Positions 14,368 through 23,234 of a stretch of DNA of 33,064 bases are shown in pieces. Origin of the DNA: a virus. The stretch lies in the IMG/VR virus record IMGVR_UViG_3300021091_000239, positions 1-33,064 of that record; one strand, written 5' to 3'. The stretch's first letter is position 1. Each line of letters starts with the position of its first letter. The notes under the pieces were generated by a model, which did no database searches, was not told where the DNA came from, and was given only the letters and a program-made list of their open reading frames with translations. Position numbers and translations under genes: made by a program.

Positions 14368-17300
14368 GACCTCTGCCTCTCATTCTCGAGCACCAGTCTC
14401 ATCTGGCGTATCGCCGCGTCTGCCGTCGCCTTCGGGTCGCTCGTGCCCGTCACGTTCATGTTGATCGTGATGCCCCCGCTTTCGTTGGATGATGCACCGG
14501 GGCGCGAGCGATAGAGCATCGACCCCATCGGCGATGCCGCGTCGCCGTAGCGTCCGGGGCCCGGTACGACGTGCAGGTGCCTGCCGCCGTTGATCCCGTG
14601 GAACTCAGCGAACCCGCCGTTTGCGCGGACGAGCCTCTGGTATGCGCCGAGGTTCTGGCCGGTGAGGTCGTACGCCCTGCCCATGACATGGTCGGAGTTG
14701 ATCGACCCGAGGCCGAAGTCCCTGTACGCCGAGGTGACGGTCCTCGTGCCGGTCAGCATCCCGTTCATCGCCGCGTGCCTGCCCATCGTCTGCGCGAGGC
14801 GCGAGGACGTCGTGTCGCCGATGCCCTTGCCCCTCGGGGTGCTGGTGTCATTGTTCTCGGCGACGAACTTGATGAACTTATCGGTCATCCACTCCGGCTT
14901 GTCTTCGCGCTTGTCGAAGAACGCGCCGAACATCTCTATGATTGCGCCGTAGGTGTCCCTGAGTTGCTCCGGCATCTTGTCGAGGGCGATGTTCAGACCG
15001 TCCTGTCCCTCCACGTCCCTAAGACCGAGTTGGAATGCCGAGAACCCGAATTTTTCCCGCATCATCGTCGCAAACTCCACCTTGGTCATTTTGTTGATGT
15101 CGATGTCGGAGAACAGCGTCCCTTGCTCGAGTTCCTGCGCGAATGATCTGGCCAAATCTATGGGCATGCTCTGCAGTGCCTTGGCGAAAGTTGGCGCATC
15201 CGTTATGAACCTGTTCTGCGCTTCCGATTGGAACAGGAGGGCGTTGAGCTGTCCGGCGGCATTCCTAGATTGCTCGGCGAGGGTGGTGTTCATGTAACCC
15301 TGCAGGGCAATGCCTCCGGGCCCCTCCGTGAACGTCTTCTCCATCCCGAAGAACGGGCTCGTGATCGGATTCCCATCCGCGTCTTTCTCCGTCAGGGACT
15401 TTCTCGTGAATTCGGTGCCTCCGACGCCGATCATGCTCTTCAGTCGGAGCATGCCGGCGAAACCCCCGCCAGCGAAATCGAGGAAGTCGGGGACGAAACT
15501 GTTGATGAATTCGCCGAACTCCTTGTCGGTCACCGAGCCGGCGGAATCAAAGAGGTCGCGGAACGACCGCGCCTTCTCGCTGATTATCTCCGGGTCTAGC
15601 GCGTCGACTATTTTGGTCTTGAATTGGTCGAGCCCCTTGATCGCGACGTCCATCTGCATGCCTTTGAGCTGTTCCCTGGTCTTTACGACGCTCACCCCGA
15701 GCTTCTGGATCACCTCGTTGAAGTCGACGGTCGAGTCGTACAGATCCACCCCCAATTCCATCGCCAGCAACTCGACCTGTTGCTCGGACTTGCCCGTCAT
15801 GGTCGACAGCGCACTCAGGCGCTTCTCGTATATCGAGGTCAGGTGGTTCATGGCTTTTTGTTTTTCCGATGTCTTTTGTAATGCCTTTGTCGTCTCCTCG
15901 GGTCGTTTGCGCATTTCGTTTATTTGTTTCTCATCCAGCCCGAACTTGCCCCTGTTCGCCGCGAAGTATTCAACTATCTCCTCGTTGGATTTGCCTCCTG
16001 AGAACATGTCCAGAACTGTCTGTAGTTCCCTGTCCAGCCTTCCGCCCTTTCTGCCGGCCTTGGCTATCTCTGACTTGCCGAAGCCGCCAGACTCCATCAT
16101 TTTTCGTTGGATGTTCACCATCTCGTTGGAGAAAATATTGTCGAACGCGGACTCAAATGCCTCGCGCGCCTTCTTCTTTTCATCTTTGACCTTGTTGAGC
16201 CCGCCCATCAAGCCACCAACCGCGGCGCCGAGAATCGCGCCCGCCGCCGTTCCGAAGCCGGGGGCGATCATCGTTCCGATGGCGGCGCCAGCGGCGGCAC
16301 CGCTCACGGCTCCGCCTCCGACGGTCTTCGCCGTCAGTGCCGTGCCGCCGAGGCCGACCGCCAGACCGGCGAGCGGGTTGACCATGCCGATCATCGCGCC
16401 GGCCGACAGGAACTTCTGCGCCTCCTCGGACACCTTACCGCTCTGCGCGAGCATGCCCATCCCCATCATCACGCCCATGCCGCCCATGGCCGATTGCTGG
16501 AAGCCCTTCCTATGTTCGTTACCGAAGACCATGCCGCCGAGCCTGCTTATCCTCGCGTCTCGTGAGGCAAGCCTTACGTTCTGTATGGCCGAACCTATCT
16601 TGCCCCGTTGTATTGGGCCGTCCTTCTCGATCCCCGACGTCGGCGACATGAAGTTGTTGTAGAATTTGCTGTTGAAGTACCTCATCTTGAGCCTGCCACG
16701 CCTGGTGCTCGTATCGATGGCCCCAGGGCCGTACAGCCTGTTCGTGCTCAGCACCCACCCTCTGTGTTGCGGCGTTCCCGGTGGGTAGGGTTGGCCCGTT
16801 GCTGGGTCGACCGGCGGAGGGGGAGGGGGAGGAAGGGGAGGACCGCCACCACCCACGGGACCGAGGTAATCGCTCTTGCGAATCAGCCTGTCCCTGTACC
16901 TGTCGGCGGCGCGCCCGATGAACCCGCTGGCTCCCGTGTTTCTGCCGCCGCCGAGGAACCTGTCCATGAAGGTTTTGCGCCTTCCGTCCTTCACGTAGCC
17001 GGTCGAACCGGCGCGCTGCCCCTCCCCTATCGCTCTGGCGATTCGCTCGCGTCTTGTGATTATCCTTCCCGTCGAGTCGACGATTTTGTGCCCCCTGAGC
17101 GTCCTGTGTTCCTCGAGCGTTACGACTCCGCTTCGGAAACCCTGTCCGATGCGCCCTGATGAGTTGTTGACCGGACCGGTTCCGCGACCCCCGTAGGCGT
17201 ACGGAATGTCCACCCCTCGCACCCTCTGCGTCAGCACCTCCATGCCCTTGTATTTGCCGGAAGTTATCACCGGTCCGCCGTTCGGTCCCAGACCCGCCTG

Positions 17301-19334
17301 CGCTCTTCCGAACGGGGTGGAAACGAATTGTCCCCTGCGCGGCCCTCCGCCGGCGCCCGTTCCGCCGGCGCCACCCGCGCCGCGAGAAGCAAAACCGGCG
17401 CCACCGCCGCGCGCTCCCCCCGCCGGAACCGTGAATGGACCCGTGTGCGGTCCCACGCTACGGCCCGCTCCGGGCGCTGGCCCCGAGCCGGGTCGGATCG
17501 GTACGGTTTGGATTGTGTTTGACCCCGCAACGAGGCCGCTGCTGCCGCCGGCCCCCCTCACTCCGTACTGCGCCACGGGTTTGCCGTTGATGTAGACGGT
17601 GCCGGCATTGACTTTCATGTCCGCAACCTCGCGTATGCCTGACCGGCTTTGCGCATGCGTGAAGTAGCCCTTCGTGTTCTTCATGCCCTTGGCTAGGCCG
17701 ATGAGCATCATCAGCGAGCCGACCCCGCCCAGCCCGCCTATGCCACCCTTGCCGTCCTTGCCCCCCGTGATTTGCGTGAACATGCCGAGGAAGCTGGTGA
17801 ACAGCTCTATGAGTTGCGTGAAGCCGCCGATCACCTTGTTGATGAAGGGCAGGGCCTGGAAGAATAGTTTTCTTGCCTCCGCGAAATACTCCATCACCTT
17901 CGCCAGCAACTGGCCTATGTTCGTTCCGAAATCCCTGAGCGGCCCCTCGTTCTCCTGCAGCTGGTCGTTGAAGGTGTACATGTTCTCCTTGATTTGCTCC
18001 CACACCGGCAACCACGCCTGTTTGAGAATTCCCTCCACGACCTTCGCGCCTTTGATAAACGGCTCGAGCGCCGACCTCATCCTCTCCCAGCCTTCGGTGA
18101 ACCTTTCCCACCAGTCGCCGATCCGCTCGAAAATCCCGACGGCGCCGGGGAGGTAGTCGCGCATCACGCGGACGACCCAATTGCTGATCTTCTCGACGAT
18201 CACAGAAATCTTGTCGATGAAGCCGGACTTCCCGAAGTCCGCCACCTGCCCGCTCATCCTCTTGAGGGCCGTGCTGATGACATCGAAAACTTCCCTCGCC
18301 TCCTTCTTCATCGGGGCGAGGAACTGCTGGCCGAAGTCCGCGAACTGCCCGCGGAGCAGGTTGAACTGCCCCTTCAGCGTGCTGATGAGCGTCCCCGACA
18401 CGCCCGCGAATTGCCCCTCAACTCCGCCGAGCTTGGCGAGCTCGCCCGACCTTATCGCCTTGGTCAGGGCCTCCTTGGTCTTGCCCTCCTTGCCCGCCGA
18501 CTTCTCGTATTCCTCGAGCGCCTTCTTCATCTGCGGGCTGAATTTCTTGCCGGCCGAGACGACCTCCGCGTACGACTTCTTGGCGTCCTGCAGGGTGGCG
18601 ATGAGCGAACCCGCCTGCTTGGTGCCCTCCTTGAGATCCATTCCGGCGCTGGCGAAGTCCATGAGCCCCTTGAGCGTCGATTTCGACCCCGTGGTGAAAC
18701 GCCCGCCCTGCGTCTTGGCGACCTCCGCGTATGCGGCGACCAGGTTCTCGACCCCCACGGACGCGAGGTCGGCGTCCATGGTGAGGGCGCGCATCTGCAC
18801 GCGCGTCTGGTTGAGGGCCGAGCCGAATTCCGTCGCCTGTCCCCTGCCGCTGAATGCGTACATGGCCGCCTGCTGTTCGCGCAATGCGGCGGCCATCGTC
18901 CCGGCCGCTATCGCGACGCCCGCCATGCCGGCCGCGACCATCTTCATCATGCCGTGATACGCCTTCATGATGAGCCTGCCGGCCGCAAATCCGACATGGA
19001 TCGCCATCATCGCGACGCCCATGGCCGCCATCTCGAGCGCGACCGCCTTGGCGCTGAGGGCGAGGAACTTCATCAGCCCGCCGCCCGTCATTTTTATCAT
19101 CTTGTCGAAGGAGTCGAAGCTCTTCTTGTACTTGCGGCTCACCCTGTTGAATTGGTTTCCCGTTTCATTCGCCAGCCGGCGCTCGGCGCGCGAGGCGAGG
19201 CCACGATCCCTGTCGGCCCTCCGCCTGTCCCTGTCCCTGGCCCCGGAGAGGCGCTCGAGCCTGCGCCTCGTGCGGTCGATTTCCCGGTCGTCGGATCTGA
19301 CCTCGATTTGTATTACAACGCGCTCGTCGGGCAT
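14364..19334 (-). CDS. Tape measure protein with C-terminal M15-type peptidase domain
   Basis: At 1656 residues, this is the longest gene. A basic, coiled N-terminus (DREIDRTRRRLERLSGARDR) is followed by hydrophobic helices (about 85-150), long helices typical of tape measures to about residue 590, a Gly/Pro-rich linker with a run of prolines (GGGGPPLPPPPPPPVDP) near the middle, a glycine-zipper region (AGAAIGTMIAPGFGTAAGAI) and more helices. Residues about 1535-1590 contain 'SDHVMGRAYD', an exact SxHxxGxAxD motif, then 'FAEFHGINGGRHLHV', so H1549, D1556 and H1588 may bind zinc as in M15 D,D-peptidases. It sets tail length and probably enters the host with the DNA. GGAGAAGG precedes the ATG. 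The chaperones are encoded just upstream, as usual. Confidence 0.85.
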   Translation of the reverse strand: MPDERVVIQIEVRSDDREIDRTRRRLERLSGARDRDRRRADRDRGLASRAERRLANETGNQFNRVSRKYKKSFDSFDKMIKMTGGGLMKFLALSAKAVALEMAAMGVAMMAIHVGFAAGRLIMKAYHGMMKMVAAGMAGVAIAAGTMAAALREQQAAMYAFSGRGQATEFGSALNQTRVQMRALTMDADLASVGVENLVAAYAEVAKTQGGRFTTGSKSTLKGLMDFASAGMDLKEGTKQAGSLIATLQDAKKSYAEVVSAGKKFSPQMKKALEEYEKSAGKEGKTKEALTKAIRSGELAKLGGVEGQFAGVSGTLISTLKGQFNLLRGQFADFGQQFLAPMKKEAREVFDVISTALKRMSGQVADFGKSGFIDKISVIVEKISNWVVRVMRDYLPGAVGIFERIGDWWERFTEGWERMRSALEPFIKGAKVVEGILKQAWLPVWEQIKENMYTFNDQLQENEGPLRDFGTNIGQLLAKVMEYFAEARKLFFQALPFINKVIGGFTQLIELFTSFLGMFTQITGGKDGKGGIGGLGGVGSLMMLIGLAKGMKNTKGYFTHAQSRSGIREVADMKVNAGTVYINGKPVAQYGVRGAGGSSGLVAGSNTIQTVPIRPGSGPAPGAGRSVGPHTGPFTVPAGGARGGGAGFASRGAGGAGGTGAGGGPRRGQFVSTPFGRAQAGLGPNGGPVITSGKYKGMEVLTQRVRGVDIPYAYGGRGTGPVNNSSGRIGQGFRSGVVTLEEHRTLRGHKIVDSTGRIITRRERIARAIGEGQRAGSTGYVKDGRRKTFMDRFLGGGRNTGASGFIGRAADRYRDRLIRKSDYLGPVGGGGPPLPPPPPPPVDPATGQPYPPGTPQHRGWVLSTNRLYGPGAIDTSTRRGRLKMRYFNSKFYNNFMSPTSGIEKDGPIQRGKIGSAIQNVRLASRDARISRLGGMVFGNEHRKGFQQSAMGGMGVMMGMGMLAQSGKVSEEAQKFLSAGAMIGMVNPLAGLAVGLGGTALTAKTVGGGAVSGAAAGAAIGTMIAPGFGTAAGAILGAAVGGLMGGLNKVKDEKKKAREAFESAFDNIFSNEMVNIQRKMMESGGFGKSEIAKAGRKGGRLDRELQTVLDMFSGGKSNEEIVEYFAANRGKFGLDEKQINEMRKRPEETTKALQKTSEKQKAMNHLTSIYEKRLSALSTMTGKSEQQVELLAMELGVDLYDSTVDFNEVIQKLGVSVVKTREQLKGMQMDVAIKGLDQFKTKIVDALDPEIISEKARSFRDLFDSAGSVTDKEFGEFINSFVPDFLDFAGGGFAGMLRLKSMIGVGGTEFTRKSLTEKDADGNPITSPFFGMEKTFTEGPGGIALQGYMNTTLAEQSRNAAGQLNALLFQSEAQNRFITDAPTFAKALQSMPIDLARSFAQELEQGTLFSDIDINKMTKVEFATMMREKFGFSAFQLGLRDVEGQDGLNIALDKMPEQLRDTYGAIIEMFGAFFDKREDKPEWMTDKFIKFVAENNDTSTPRGKGIGDTTSSRLAQTMGRHAAMNGMLTGTRTVTSAYRDFGLGSINSDHVMGRAYDLTGQNLGAYQRLVRANGGFAEFHGINGGRHLHVVPGPGRYGDAASPMGSMLYRSRPGASSNESGGITINMNVTGTSDPKATADAAIRQMRLVLENERQRS
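14565..14735 (-). other. M15-like zinc peptidase segment of the tape measure
   Basis: This part encodes about residues 1535-1590, with SxHxxGxAxD and a downstream H-L-H. The family cleaves peptidoglycan cross-links or the peptide stem. The activity is inferred from the motif only. Confidence 0.6.
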
Positions 19335-19369
19335 GCCTTCTCCGGTGTCTGATTACGGTGACCGGCCGC

Positions 19370-20085
19370 TCAAATGCCAGCGTTCTTCTCGGCCGCGGCG
19401 CGATCCTGCTCTATTACTTTAGCACAAGCCATGCGTATGACCCACTCGACATCGGTGCAATCGAGCAGGCGTATGGGGTCGGTTCCCCACAATTCCCCCA
19501 GCCTCGCCGCCGACTTTATCGTCGGCTCTTCGACTAATTCGTCGAAGATTTCGTCGTAGGGTCCTCGGCAGGCTCGATGGTGTCGCCGAACCCAGCGGCA
19601 TCAAGGATCGCCAATGCCGCCGCCTCCACGTGCGGGTCTAGTCCGAAGAACGCTCGGACGGCGTCCGGTACTGGCCGCGTCGTCTTGGTCATTGCGAGTA
19701 TCTGGTCGTGGGCGAAGTTGAGCGGGAATCCGTTCTCGTCGTGCACTTCCTCGTCCCCGAAGAGGACGCCCTCGGTGGTGTTCCCGATCACGAACGTGGC
19801 GAACTTGGTCGCGTCCATGCCGTTCTTCGTCTCCTCGCCGGCCTCCTTGCGCCACTTGCGCACCTGGCTCTGCGTTATGTTCGGGCTGATCCGCAGCGCA
19901 ACGCGCGGGCGCTCCGGGACGTTTATGAACACGTCCTTCCTGCGCACCTTCTCGCCGATCGCCGTCGTGAGCTTGTCCAGCAGGGTCTCCTGCTTCTCCG
20001 GCTGCTTCGGCGCCTTCTTGCTGTCGGCGTTCTTTGGCTGTGGCTGTTCCTCGGAGGCTTCGGAGGAGTAGAGTGCATTTGACAT
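19370..20085 (-). CDS. Long tail assembly chaperone made by -1 frameshift
   Basis: The -1 frame relative to the 183-residue chaperone is open from 19600 down to a TGA at 19370. Its last 63 codons after the zero-frame region encode a plausible globular end with 'YDEIFDELVEEPTIKSAARL' and 'RLLDCTDVEWVIRMACAKVI'. Together they would make a G/GT-type pair directly before the tape measure, the conserved arrangement in long-tailed phages. The shift must happen between 19534 (zero-frame TAG) and 19600. I see no canonical slippery heptamer; GAC CCT (reading CCC after a shift) near 19559-19565 is the best candidate. The -1 frame has no good independent start codon with a ribosome site. Confidence 0.65.
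19534..19600 (-). other. Window in which the -1 ribosomal frameshift must occur
   Basis: The lower bound is the zero-frame TAG (19534-19536); the upper bound is the TGA in the -1 frame (19601-19603). No X-XXY-YYZ heptamer is seen inside. Confidence 0.5.
19534..20085 (-). CDS. Tail assembly chaperone, short form
   Basis: The protein has 183 residues. The ATG at 20085 is chosen because GAAGGGA lies five bases upstream; a longer frame to 20151 has no such support. After a charged, disordered start (EASEEQPQPKNADSKKAPKQ) comes 'INVPERPRVALRISPNITQS', 'QVRKWRKEAGEETKNGMDAT', 'FATFVIGNTTEGVLF' and 'PVPDAVRAFFGLDPHVEAAA'. This fits tail assembly chaperones of long-tailed actinobacterial-type phages as I recall them, and position between tail tube and tape measure is diagnostic. 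It is expected to coat the tape measure during tail assembly. The C-terminus is continued in another frame by a likely -1 frameshift. Confidence 0.75.
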   Translation of the reverse strand: MSNALYSSEASEEQPQPKNADSKKAPKQPEKQETLLDKLTTAIGEKVRRKDVFINVPERPRVALRISPNITQSQVRKWRKEAGEETKNGMDATKFATFVIGNTTEGVLFGDEEVHDENGFPLNFAHDQILAMTKTTRPVPDAVRAFFGLDPHVEAAALAILDAAGFGDTIEPAEDPTTKSSTN

Positions 20086-20186
20086 ATTATTCCCTTCGGT
20101 GAATTGGGGTGACGGCAATAACCTAGCAACAACAAGGTCCGTCCGCTGCAACTAATCCGAGGGGCCGCTAGGCCGTCGTCGGTGGC

Positions 20187-20702
20187 TTATGAACTGGTGG
20201 TTGCCGCCGCCGGGGCTGTTGCGGGGACGTCGATGTCGCTTATCGAGAAGGTCAGGGCGAAGGTCGTCGGGGCACCGGACGACGAGTCGCCATCCGGCTC
20301 GGTCAGCCCGACAAGCAGCGCCGACTTGTACAGGCGGTCGTGCGCGGACGAGGTGATGCCGCAGTTGTAGTTCTGAATCGTCACGTCGTAGAAGCCGACC
20401 CCGACGAACTGCCGCAGGGCCTTGATCACGGTGGCGATTCCGCCGGACGCGGTGTCATCGTCGTAGTGCGCGGTGAGGGTGATGTCGCCTATCTCCGCCG
20501 GGGCGCAGAGAACGGTCGGTCGGAACTTCCCGCCCTCGTAGATCTTCTCCACGGACGCGGTTATCTCGCCGCCAGAGACCTGGGCGAACTTGAAGCCGCT
20601 CGGGAAAGTCGGGGGCTTAATGTTGGTCGGCCCAAGGGTGGTCTGGCCCGACGTGCTCGGTACGATCGATGCGAGAACTTGCCTCTGTGCTACCTTTGCC
20701 AT
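20187..20702 (-). CDS. Tail tube protein
   Basis: This 171-residue protein begins 'MAKVAQRQVLASIVPSTSGQ'. Middle segments read 'GFKFAQVSGGEITASVEKIY' and 'EGGKFRPTVLCAPAEIGDIT' followed by 'LTAHYDDD', then a paired-strand end, 'FALTFSISDIDVPATA'. The pattern of Gly-Glu strands and the 'G.i....e....G' layout match phage tail tube proteins. Position directly after the sheath gene and before the chaperones supports this. It polymerises into the inner tube around the tape measure. The 101 bases between its stop and the chaperone start contain only a small GGCC hairpin. Confidence 0.8.
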   Translation of the reverse strand: MAKVAQRQVLASIVPSTSGQTTLGPTNIKPPTFPSGFKFAQVSGGEITASVEKIYEGGKFRPTVLCAPAEIGDITLTAHYDDDTASGGIATVIKALRQFVGVGFYDVTIQNYNCGITSSAHDRLYKSALLVGLTEPDGDSSSGAPTTFALTFSISDIDVPATAPAAATTSS

Positions 20703-20712
20703 TTTTCCTCCG

Positions 20713-22182
20713 TTACGCGGTGACCGATGCGGTCAGGCTGGACTTGACTATCTCGACCTCGATGCGATCGCCGACGCCGGACACTCTGACGCCGACCTTG
20801 GCCCTAATTCTGCCATTCGCCAATTCTGACGTTGGATTTAGTTTAGCATCACATTTGACCGTGTAGCCGTAATCAATCCTCTGGCCGTTCGTGCCGAACG
20901 CCTCGAACAGGGCACCGGCGATGCGGAATCCCTCGAGGACCGATATCAGGCGCGACTCGATGTTCGCGAACACCGTGCCGCGGCCGTCTATCGCCGAGAA
21001 CACCACCGGCTCCAGCGCCCTGTAGGCGAGGGTGACCACTCCGTTGATCGTGTCCTGTGACGTTATGTACCTGAAGTTCGTCGTGTCCTGGGACAGCGAC
21101 CTCGCTCCGTACACGCGGATCGTGTTGTTGATTACGCGAATCGCGTTGACGCACTCTTCGTCGAGGGCGTTGCCGTTCGTCCTGTCAATGTCCGTGACCA
21201 CGCCGACGATGAACGCCGCCTCCGAGACCGCGCCAGCGAAGGGGACGTGCGACCCGGTACCGTTCACGGTTTTTGACCTCGCCGCGGCGACGTACCCGTC
21301 CGGCGGTATCAGCCTGTTCACTCCGTTTACCGCCGTCGGTGCGTACACCCACGGGTAGTAGAGGGCGCCGTGCTCGAGGTTGGTCTCGTTGGCTATGATC
21401 GTCTGCGCGAACGACTTTATGTTCGCGATCGTCGCATTCGATGCTCCGTGCAGAATCGCAATCCTGTTGTAGGCATTCGCGTGCGCGAGGAGGCCGGAGT
21501 ACACGGTCGCCGAGCCCGACTCCGGGCATGAGACCGAGCCGGAACCGAGCGCGTCGTTGAACAGGGCGAGAGCGGTGACGTAATTTGCGTCCACGACGGC
21601 TGCTCTGTCATCGTTTCCGGCGGAGAGGGCGACAGCGGCTGGCATCGCGACGGGGGCGCTGGTGTCCGCCCCGAGCGAGGCGACCAAGTACTTGCTCGCC
21701 GTGGCGTGCAGGTTGATCTTTCCGACTGCCTGTTCGCGCAGGAAGCAGTTGCCGGTCGTGGCAATCTGCGTCCCCGAAAGGAAAATCTTGACCGCAAATG
21801 AACCGGACACTGTCCCCGATACCACCTGGGCGGACAGGTTCGAGCTCCATGAGCCGGCTCCGTTGGCCGTGAGAACTATCGTCGCGTTGCCGTCGGCATC
21901 GTCGAGATCCAAGGAGCCCTTTTGCGCGGCCGGGCCGACGACCCTGGCGATGTAGCACTGGGTTCCGCCTTCCTCGAAGAAGGTTTCGACGGTCGGGTGG
22001 AGGAGAGAGTAGGCCTGGTAGCCACCGTACACATTTTCGAATTGCTCAAGGCTCGTGCAGAGGCCGGCGCTATCTGACGGACCGCGCTCGGATAGGCCGA
22101 CGAAGAACGCCTGCGATGCCTCGTTGAGAAGTGCGACCGATGGTCCTGTGCGGACCGAAGTGTTGATGACTACGCCTGGCAT
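20713..22182 (-). CDS. Contractile tail sheath protein
   Basis: The protein has 489 residues. It begins 'MPGVVINTSVRTGPSVALLN', the usual 'PGVyi.e...g' start of sheath proteins, then 'AFFVGLSERGPSDSAGLCTS' and 'YGGYQAYSLLHPTVETFFEE' followed by 'GGTQCYIARVVG', which is diagnostic. The C-terminal sheath domain includes 'YYPWVYAPTAVNGVNRLIPP' then 'DGYVAAARSKTVNGTGSHVP' and 'IRVINNTIRVYGARSLSQDT'. Length is typical of simple myophages. GAGGT precedes the ATG. This gene is the clearest proof that the tail is contractile. Confidence 0.92.
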   Translation of the reverse strand: MPGVVINTSVRTGPSVALLNEASQAFFVGLSERGPSDSAGLCTSLEQFENVYGGYQAYSLLHPTVETFFEEGGTQCYIARVVGPAAQKGSLDLDDADGNATIVLTANGAGSWSSNLSAQVVSGTVSGSFAVKIFLSGTQIATTGNCFLREQAVGKINLHATASKYLVASLGADTSAPVAMPAAVALSAGNDDRAAVVDANYVTALALFNDALGSGSVSCPESGSATVYSGLLAHANAYNRIAILHGASNATIANIKSFAQTIIANETNLEHGALYYPWVYAPTAVNGVNRLIPPDGYVAAARSKTVNGTGSHVPFAGAVSEAAFIVGVVTDIDRTNGNALDEECVNAIRVINNTIRVYGARSLSQDTTNFRYITSQDTINGVVTLAYRALEPVVFSAIDGRGTVFANIESRLISVLEGFRIAGALFEAFGTNGQRIDYGYTVKCDAKLNPTSELANGRIRAKVGVRVSGVGDRIEVEIVKSSLTASVTA

Positions 22183-22191
22183 GATACCTCG

Positions 22192-22587
22192 CTAAATTTC
22201 GTCCGTCGTCGGAAGCCCGACTATGCTCTCGTTAGATGATACCCAATTTTCTGGTTCGGGTTCGGCAACTAAATTAGCAACTTCTGGTTCCTCTGCCACC
22301 GGATGCGATTCCGTCGACGGGGCGTCGTCCCCCCTGCGCTTGCGCTTCGTCTTCTGCGGCTGGGCGGGCGCCTGGGCCACCCCAGAGAGGGTCAGCAGGC
22401 CATCGTCTATGAGTTGGGGTATCAGTCGCGACAACGAGGCCGACAATTTGTCCATGGCCGCGTGGCTGTGCGGGGGAATCGTCATGCCGTCATCCGTCAC
22501 CTCGAGCCAGTGTTGCGACTTGTTCGTGAGCAGCACCGCGTCGGGGAACCCCGGATCCTCGGCACGGCTGGACAGACGCTTGAACAT
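22192..22587 (-). CDS. Unknown small neck/tail protein
   Basis: The 131-residue protein starts at ATG 22587; the frame upstream of it only shadows the neighbouring gene. Residues 1-72 look folded (AVLLTNKSQHWLEVTDDGMT, a helix AAMDKLSASLSRLIPQLIDD), while the rest is a charged, proline-rich tail with a KTKRKRRGDD patch and an acidic end. It does not match a family I know. It lies between the tail terminator and sheath genes, so a neck or sheath-accessory role is possible. The end of the gene is less GC-rich than its neighbours. Confidence 0.6.
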   Translation of the reverse strand: MFKRLSSRAEDPGFPDAVLLTNKSQHWLEVTDDGMTIPPHSHAAMDKLSASLSRLIPQLIDDGLLTLSGVAQAPAQPQKTKRKRRGDDAPSTESHPVAEEPEVANLVAEPEPENWVSSNESIVGLPTTDEI

Positions 22588-22601
22588 ACTACAATAATAG
22601 A

Positions 22602-23234
22602 CTAATTGACGACGATTTGGTTGGTGTAGCCGTCGTCTGGGAACGACTGGCCCGGCCCCTTGGACTGGTACTCGATCTTTATCTCTGAGACGTCCGCTAT
22701 GTCCTCCCTGTGGAGGATTTCGTCTATGTTGAGGTTGTAGGAGACGTAGGCGCCGGCGAGCATCCTGTCGCCCTTGAGGAGGGTGACGTCGGAGAATTCC
22801 TCGCGCATGCTCGTCTGATCTATCTGCACCCTGAACGACTGCCTCGGGTCGGCGGCATCGAGGCACGGGGTGTCGAGAAGCGCCGACCTGACGACGACCG
22901 TCAGCCTGTCCCTCATCACGGTCGTCTGCTCAGACCCCTCGGTGCGAGCCCAGGCGTAGGTCCTCATCGAGTACTGGACCCGGTAGAGCGGGTGCATCTC
23001 GTCCCACCCGATTTGCTCGAACGAGTTCGTGGATATGGCGACAGTTATGAGCGTCGGCCAACGGTCGAGGGCTATCGGTTCGTAGGCGAGGTACTCGTCG
23101 GGATCCGGCAGGTCCGCGTTGCTGATGCCCCAGCCGTTCCTGTACTTGACCAGCCGCTTCGGCATCTCCACCTTGAGGTACTCGTTCACGTACTGCTTGG
23201 CGAACTGAGGCCCGTGCATCGGGTACATCGTCAC
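22602..23234 (-). CDS. Tail terminator-type protein
   Basis: This 210-residue protein begins with a GTG that overlaps the upstream stop (GTGA); an ATG two codons on is an alternative. It contains 'ALDRWPTLITVAISTNSFEQ', 'LYRVQYSMRTYAWARTEGSE' and 'VMRDRLTVVVRSALLDTPCL', then a strand-rich C-terminal half. The 'yp.i.v.......r..y.l.v......' pattern and the place between the tail completion protein and sheath suggest a tail terminator or head-tail joining protein. The family is not certain. It probably caps the tube and sheath at the head-proximal end. Confidence 0.6.
   Translation of the reverse strand: MTMYPMHGPQFAKQYVNEYLKVEMPKRLVKYRNGWGISNADLPDPDEYLAYEPIALDRWPTLITVAISTNSFEQIGWDEMHPLYRVQYSMRTYAWARTEGSEQTTVMRDRLTVVVRSALLDTPCLDAADPRQSFRVQIDQTSMREEFSDVTLLKGDRMLAGAYVSYNLNIDEILHREDIADVSEIKIEYQSKGPGQSFPDDGYTNQIVVN

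Noticed and set aside
17994-19352. Plus-strand open frame of 452 codons opposite the tape measure
   Set aside because: Low-complexity L/R/H/E/A composition typical of an antisense shadow; the tape measure frame has clear domains.
19425-19440. Promoter-like TGCTAAAGT inside the chaperone extension
   Set aside because: It resembles the TGNTAAAAT element but lies in coding sequence and has a mismatch in the hexamer.
20163-20174. GGCC-TAGC-GGCC hairpin between tail tube and chaperone genes
   Set aside because: Only four base pairs and no T-run; too weak to call a terminator.
22588-22866. Upstream extension of the 131-residue gene
   Set aside because: The added residues shadow the tail terminator gene; the ATG at 22587 begins the plausible protein.
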